DNA of 64,000 nucleotides from JAMQKA01 sp034521835 (GTDB lineage: Bacteria; Bacteroidota; Rhodothermia; Balneolales; Balneolaceae). Of the stretch, positions 59,325-64,000 are shown piece after piece (within the stretch, counting starts at the first letter, position 1; every line of letters starts with the position of its first letter). The DNA lies in assembly GCA_034521835.1 (NCBI GenBank), contig JAXHMA010000001.1, positions 124,001-188,000 of the forward strand, written 5' to 3'. The notes under the pieces are model-generated. The model had not been told where the DNA came from and searched no databases. It saw only the letters and a list, made by a program, of their open reading frames with translations. The position numbers were made by a program, and so were the translations under genes.

Positions 59325-59356
59325 AATATAAGGGTTGTACCATGGTACAGAGTCAA
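59325..59356 (-). promoter_or_regulatory. mer-type operator/promoter
   Basis: On the minus strand: TTGACT (-35), CTGTACCATGGTACAAC and TTATAT (-10) with 19 bp between the boxes. The dyad GTACCATGGTAC (59337-59348) lies between the boxes. Tn501/Tn21 merO has TTGACTCCGTAC, four bases, GTAC, also with a 19-bp spacer. The over-long spacer is the hallmark of MerR-activated promoters. Confidence 0.85.
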
Positions 59357-59421
59357 GTAGAAAATTCATTTTTTTTAAAAATAACTGGATGAATTCTTTG
59401 CACGTTATGATCCCTTTCGAA

Positions 59422-60021
59422 TTATTCTGAGGGGTTAACCAGGAGCTCTTTTGTGAAAATGAAATCCCCAAATTCAGAGGCATCGCCGTTTGCTGCATTG
59501 GCAGAAAGATTTACATATACGGTATCTTGTGTTGAGGAGCTGGGAGCGATCCATTTCAGCTGCCAGGTGTTCGTGTTTTCGCCGTTGATCTCAGTGCCTT
59601 TTGCCGAGTGTTGCAGGTATTGCAGACCCTCGGGGGCCGACTCTGTAAATTGGGTACGGTCCGATTGAGGGCTGAACATGCCGGCCTGTCGACCGTCTGA
59701 AAATCGGGTTGCAATCTGAAAACCTGCCTTGGCCAGCTCGGGCCTTTCAATGTGGATACGAATCATATATGACTGACCGCTTTGATATTCACTGGGAAAT
59801 CCCTCCAGTTGAAGATTACCTTCCTCATGATTTAACGGGTAATCGAAATGGCAGCTGTGGCAGGTATCTTCGCCAAAACCGCCGGTAAAAGTTCCCGTGA
59901 GATGTTCGGGATAGGGGTAAGATGAGGGAGGAATTCCTGAGTGGGTGGGAACTGAATCCAGCAATAAACCTAAAGCGAGGGTAACAATAGGAAACAGGCT
60001 AATTCTGGTAAGACTATTCAT
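59422..60021 (-). CDS. Exported CxxCH protein (choice-of-anchor V-like)
   Basis: From MNSLTRISLFPIVTLALGLL the protein has a signal peptide and a short N-terminal segment GTFTGGFGEDTCHSCHFDYP with a CxxCH motif. The rest is beta-rich (GNLQLEGFPSEYQSGQSYMI, AGFQIATRFSDGRQAGMFSP, TWQLKWIAPSSSTQDTVYVN). This matches the reeler-like domain found with TCxSCHxG in Bacteroidetes surface or cytochrome-like proteins. CxxCH could bind one heme or a metal. Function is unknown. It is transcribed toward the Cys-rich gene. Confidence 0.75.
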   Translation of the reverse strand: MNSLTRISLFPIVTLALGLLLDSVPTHSGIPPSSYPYPEHLTGTFTGGFGEDTCHSCHFDYPLNHEEGNLQLEGFPSEYQSGQSYMIRIHIERPELAKAGFQIATRFSDGRQAGMFSPQSDRTQFTESAPEGLQYLQHSAKGTEINGENTNTWQLKWIAPSSSTQDTVYVNLSANAANGDASEFGDFIFTKELLVNPSE

Positions 60022-60115
60022 AAATTGCAACTTACGGAATATCGAACAAGGAACCGTAGAATATTGAAGTATTGAACTTCGACATTCCAGATTCCCTGAT
60101 CAATATTCTACTGTT

Positions 60116-61123
60116 CTACTGAATGTTGGCCCGGCCGAGGTAATTGGTATCGGTGCCAAACCAGATGGAGTTGGTGGGGGCATGGAAACCATGTGCCGCA
60201 CCGTTCCGCCGCCACTTTCAATCGGGGTCGAGCCGACGAACTCCTGTGATTTCGTATTAAATCCCACAAACATATTAGGATCCACGCCGGTTTCCACCAC
60301 CCAAAATCGATCCTGATCATCCACCGTAACGGCATAAGGACGTGAGTTTTCTCCGGATGGCAGCGGCCATTCCTGGAATGACTCATCTTCGGGATTATAG
60401 CGGCCGATATATCCTCTTGAATAATCCCCATACCAAATCACCCCATCGGAGGTTTGAGCCAGCCGGCGCGGGCGGGAATCTTCGTTGGGTAGTTCAATTT
60501 CCGTAAGCTCCATCGTAGTTGGGATCAACGGTAGCCAGCTTGTGGGTACCAAACAGGCCGATCCACGGCTGCTCCATGTTTTGATCCATGATAATGCCGT
60601 ACGGACGGGCGCGCTGCGTGGGCACGGAGATGATGGTCGATTCCCCCGTTTCTTTATTAAAAAATCCGACTGAATTGGCGCCCTGCGAGGTAAACCAGAT
60701 ATCACCGCCCTCATTGAATGCCATGGTATGAGGATCTCGAGCACTGTTATCCTCCGGCATCATATACTTAGTGATTTCACCGCTCTCGGGATTCACTTTG
60801 CCAATGTGATTGGCGCGGTTCCCGGCATACCACGGATTTCCATTGTCATCAACGACCACAGTGTGTGGACCGGCTCCATCCTCAAGGTCAATTTTCCGGA
60901 ACTCTTCGGTATCCGGATCAAATTCGGCCACATAGTGCGAGCGCTGCCCCACAAACCAGATGTCGCCATCGGGGGCTACGTATGGGTCGCGGGGACGACT
61001 TTCTTCCCACGGCACCTGCCATTCGCTAACCTGGACATCGACCGCCGGAGATTTTTCAGAATCAGTGAACGCGAAGACCGCCAATAGTACAAGGGGTAAT
61101 ATGGATGCGATTATCTTTTTCAT
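60116..61123 (-). CDS. Vgb-like (virginiamycin B lyase type) beta-propeller protein (frameshifts)
   Basis: Start MKKIIASILPLVLLAVFAFT gives a signal peptide. Repeats of about 40-45 residues have the pattern RDPYVAPDGDIWFVGQRSHY, GPHTVVVDDNGNPWYAGNRA, RDPHTMAFNEGGDIWFTSQG, RPYAVTVDDQDRFWVVETGV. A frame change near 60510 and another near 60190 must be corrected to end FGTDTNYLGRANIQ at 60116. Vgb linearises streptogramin antibiotics; many homologues in cell-envelope contexts are uncharacterised propellers, so resistance is not implied. Confidence 0.8.
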
Positions 61124-61355
61124 GGCTATAACATTGGGTGAGGAGGTTGGTTGAATTATAAGGTACATAAATCCAGCAATTAATAAATAGTAGGAGGTAA
61201 AACTGAAGGAAAGTTGAACATTATCTGAAAATTAAAGGATGGCTTATCATATAGGAAAGTAAAAAGAGTAATGGGAATGAATATTTTATTAATGAAAAAA
61301 AAACACTACTATTAATAATGTCCCTTCCTAAATATATATAAAACAGGGGGATGTC

Positions 61356-62447
61356 ATGCCCTTATATATAGATATTCATATTTTTTCGCACATCAGTATC
61401 GATGAGGTGAAAGAGGCCCATATTGCAGACTTGGCAGTTCAGGAGCGGTACAATGTTCAATATCACCAGTTTTGGGTGAATCAGCATGCCGGCACGGTCT
61501 TCTGCCTGATTGAGGGTCCGGATGCCGAAGCCTGCGAACGGGTGCACCAGGAGGCGCATGGTAATATTGCCTGTAATATCGTGGAGGTGGAACCGGGCTT
61601 CTACAACCAGTTTATGGGGGAGAACCATCAGCTTGATGACGGGATAGTTCTGAACGAAGACAACAGTATGGACCTCGGATACAGGTTTGTACTGGTCGTG
61701 GATATCAGGGGCCATACCAGGGCGGTAAGCTCGCAGGATGTGCATCAGCTTATACTGCCGGTTAAAGCAAAAAAATTGGTCAAAAATTTCATCCGACAAT
61801 GCCAGGGAAAAATGGTGAAGGTTGACACGGCCGGTAATATCGTCGCCGTTTTTAAAAAATCCGGGAAAGCCATCTCGTGCGCTGTACAATTGAAGAGAGC
61901 ACTCCAAAGAGAACGCCGGAACTCGGAAGATTCTGAATGGGATATCCTTTTTAAGATGGGCATCAGCGGTGGACAGCCCCTGACAAAGACGGAAGGTTTT
62001 TTTGAGAACGTGATCAGGACCAGCCAGCGATTATGCCTGGTTGCAGAATATGGGGAAGTTCTGATATCGGAATCGATCAGGCAAATGGGCAAATTTGATG
62101 AAGATGATGGCATGGAGGGAGATTGCAGATTTGTAAACACCTCTGAGGAGAATTTTCTCAACAATCTCATTGAAACCGTAGAAAACAACATCTCTGACAA
62201 TCAATTTAACGTTACCGAACTGAGTCGGGCAATAGGGATAAGTCGCCCGCAATTATATCGAAAGATTACCACCATTGCCGGTCGTCCGCCCAGCAAATTT
62301 ATCCGGGATTTACGCATGCAGGAGGCGCTCAGATTAATTAAACAAAAGCAGTACAATGTTACCGAGGTGTCCCTGGAGGTGGGATATCAAAATCCGTCCT
62401 ACTTTTCCAAGTGTTTCCTAAAATCCGCAGGCTTTTTACTTGCATAG
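61356..62447 (+). CDS. DUF4242 / cyclase-like / AraC-type regulator fusion
   Basis: ATG 61356 follows AGGGGG. Residues 1-90 match DUF4242, a small ferredoxin-like fold of the nickel-binding SCO4226 type (MPLYIDIHIF, VQYHQFWVNQHAGTVFCLIE, HQEAHGNIACNIVEVEPGF). Residues 110-260 resemble a class III nucleotide cyclase fold (RFVLVVDIRGHTRAV, KVDTAGNIVAVFKKSGKAIS, LFKMGISGGQPL, EYGEVLISESIRQM), but the two-metal Asp pair and substrate residues are not all visible, so it is probably a sensor. Residues 275-363 are an AraC HTH (NVTELSRAIGISRPQLYRKI, YNVTEVSLEVGYQNPSYFSK). The last residues KSAGFLLA look cut short. Confidence 0.78.
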   Translation: MPLYIDIHIFSHISIDEVKEAHIADLAVQERYNVQYHQFWVNQHAGTVFCLIEGPDAEACERVHQEAHGNIACNIVEVEPGFYNQFMGENHQLDDGIVLNEDNSMDLGYRFVLVVDIRGHTRAVSSQDVHQLILPVKAKKLVKNFIRQCQGKMVKVDTAGNIVAVFKKSGKAISCAVQLKRALQRERRNSEDSEWDILFKMGISGGQPLTKTEGFFENVIRTSQRLCLVAEYGEVLISESIRQMGKFDEDDGMEGDCRFVNTSEENFLNNLIETVENNISDNQFNVTELSRAIGISRPQLYRKITTIAGRPPSKFIRDLRMQEALRLIKQKQYNVTEVSLEVGYQNPSYFSKCFLKSAGFLLA

Positions 62448-62650
62448 GATAATTATTTTACCGGAGGGTATGCGCATCTGATTTACTTTTAAGTGACCAA
62501 TATCAGCAATCATTGAGCAGCAGATGTAGGCGAATGTTCGAATGTCATGGGAACCGAAGGCTCTTTTTACCCTGTTTTACCGGCTCGTATGCACACCTCG
62601 CCCATAGACTATATTCCGCTTCCATACATTTGTGGCTCCGAGAGGGGGGG

Positions 62651-63948
62651 CTAGGCCAGCAGGGGGCTGTAATCCTTGTCGGTGTAGAGTTTGAGACAGC
62701 CCGCCGGCCGGTCCTGAATCCACTTGGCGGGGACGCTGATGAAGCGGAAGATAAACTTCTTGAGCCGGAAAGTAGGCTGTAGCCAAGAAAGTTGTTGGGC
62801 GTATCAGTTCGATCAGATATCGGTAAAAATTAGCAATGATCCCGGTCAGGATCATAAAGGCCGTATTATGAGACAGCAGCGAGCAGGGCAGTTTCGACCA
62901 GCCAAAATCGTTGCCCATCACATCAAACAGGCGCTCACTGGCCCCGCGCCCGTTGTAGAAGGCCACGATCTTCTTCGGGGGCGGCCTCCTGCTCGTCGGT
63001 AAGGATCGCCCGCCAGGTGTAGGCTCCGCCGCTGAAGATGTCGGCCTGCCCGTCGGCCTCGTTTGATCCGGCTGAGGACCAACCGGTAGGCGCGGTCTCC
63101 GCCAAAGGGGTGCCACCCGGAAAGTTCGGCCACATCCATAGGCTGGCCGCTGATGGCGACGGATTTCCAGTCGTCTTCGGGCAGGGCCCCGACCTGCTGT
63201 TCCATGGCCGGGCTTCGTTTGGCCCGGATGCAGAACCGAGTTGCACTGGTTTTCGACTATCTTCACGACCTCTTTCTGGTAGGAGGCCGAATCCGCACGG
63301 AACCGCCCGATGGAAACCCGATGATCGCTTCAGGGTCTCGAAATACCCGCTTCAGGGTCTGCTGCTGGGCGTAGGTGGCCGGGCTGTTTGCCGCCCCGGC
63401 CTTCGATGTAGACCGGCTTGTTTCCGATGGAGGCGACGGCCGGCTGATAACCGTTGCATTTCTTATAGGTGCGGGCCGCATCCCATTTTTCGGTGGCGAT
63501 AACCTGGTTGTCATAGTCCAGGTCGTAGCAGTCCTGCTTGTTGCAGCTGACCGGTAACCTGTAGGGCTCCCACCAATAGCTCGTTGAGGGGAGTGTTGAT
63601 ATTGAACTGATGGGCTACCCCGCTGGCCGGGTTGATCTGCTCGGTGGTCTGTTGGCTGAGCTCCTTAATCCCCCGCAAGATGGTATCGGGGCTACTGGCT
63701 GACATGCCTTTGATTTGATCAAGCGGCCCGCTCAGGTGCTCGGCCAAGTCTTCGGCGCAGTCTCCGCCGCACAGGAAAATCCCCAGCTGATTGCCCACAA
63801 TATCGCTATAGGAGAATCCCCTCGTCTGGACCCGCTCGCCCAGCTGCCGGTCGATAAGATCGGCCAGCCCAGACTGATGAAAATGCTCATAACAAAAATT
63901 AAATCCGCCAAATGGTGTGATCTTGTCCGCTGATTTTGTAATATGCAT
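62651..63948 (-). pseudogene. IS1380-family transposase (multiple frameshifts)
   Basis: Start MHITKSADKITPFGGFNFCY leads to LADLIDRQLGERVQTRGFSY and SDIVGNQLGIFLCGGDCAED. Later frames supply ALQVTGQLQQAGLLRPGL, then DYDNQVIATEKWDAARTYKK, NGYQPAVASIGNKPVYIEGR and RFRADSASYQK, all conserved in IS1380 DDE transposases. The C-terminal frames reach WIQDRPAGCLKLYTDKDYSP and a stop at 62651. About 432 residues total is normal. The element's left end and far right end are not seen, and the right end may lie beyond the window. Confidence 0.82.
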
Positions 63949-63952
63949 GCAT

Positions 63953-63987
63953 CATTTATTTAGTGAGTGGTTTCACCTAAATAAATG
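63953..63987. repeat. Palindrome upstream of the IS1380 transposase
   Basis: CATTTATTTAG and CTAAATAAATG form a perfect 11-bp dyad around 13 bases, just upstream of the transposase start. It could be a subterminal or terminal inverted repeat or an operator; the window ends too soon to decide. Confidence 0.5.
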
Positions 63988-64000
63988 AAAACTTACTGAG

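Noticed and set aside
60116..61123. Streptogramin resistance gene vgb
   Set aside because: The propeller fold matches, but such homologues are common exported proteins and the catalytic residues could not be confirmed, so resistance is not claimed.

Overview
The window looks like a chromosome segment of a halophilic or marine member of the Bacteroidota/Balneolota-Rhodothermota group (Balneolaceae-like). This is an inference from gene content: three Bacteroidetes-style TonB proteins with a PPPPPRPPVPVEVPNDE linker, an archaeal-type ProS, the DUF1015-SerC pair, a CusB with a C-terminal DUF3347 domain, and very acidic surface lipoproteins with DUF7282 and spondin domains that are common in halophiles. 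No rRNA or species-level marker is present.

Layout. 1-10.9 kb is the classic nusG-rplK-rplA-rplJ-rplL-rpoB-rpoC cluster, closed by a strong terminator. 10.9-27.5 kb is core housekeeping: YtxH protein, fructose-6-phosphate aldolase/transaldolase, phytoene desaturase, RlpA-like lipoprotein, gamma-glutamylcyclotransferase-like protein, tRNA-Thr, rhomboid protease, DUF1015-serC, DUF1844, NUDIX, three tandem tonB genes plus a fourth decayed copy, then the coupled proS-PAP2-nnrDE-vanZ operon. A tRNA-Met at 27.8 kb marks the start of an accessory region. 28.2-29.5 kb holds a toxin-antitoxin-chaperone (TAC) system: HigB, a HigA with a C-terminal extension, and a SecB-like chaperone behind a perfect palindromic operator. 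On the other strand (29.6-32.1 kb) lies what appears to be the remains of a rolling-circle replicon: HTH_17 protein, Rep C-terminal fragment, C2H2 zinc-finger/membrane protein, unknown genes and an XRE regulator. At 32.2-34.2 kb a sulfotransferase gene is split by an IS30-family element.

35.1-62.4 kb is dominated by metal handling. It has a two-HMA CopA, a TlpA-like thioredoxin, a DUF411 CMCC lipoprotein, CusB-CusC-CusA tripartite efflux, a His/Met/Cys-rich exported protein, DUF302, an ArsP/DUF318-like permease, DUF7282 and spondin lipoproteins, and a response regulator/histidine kinase pair. Then comes a second, reverse-strand operon that I consider the most interesting locus: a 48-residue Cys-rich protein, a MerR with the Hg(II)-type cysteine triad, a GDCCVxC-family protein, a P1B ATPase with CSC in place of CPC, and a SAM methyltransferase, all behind a promoter that closely resembles the mer operator. 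No merA, merT or merP is visible. The window ends with a CxxCH protein, a Vgb-like beta-propeller, a DUF4242/cyclase-like/AraC fusion and an IS1380-family transposase.

Quality caveat. Single-base insertions or deletions interrupt a large share of the genes, including essential ones (rplK, rplA, rplJ, rpoB, rpoC, nusG). This fits an uncorrected error-prone assembly far better than real pseudogenisation, so a frameshift alone is not treated here as evidence of decay. Real decay is argued only where other signs support it (tonB copy at 19.7-20.3 kb, sulfotransferase split by an IS). Coordinates of split genes span the whole reconstructed locus.
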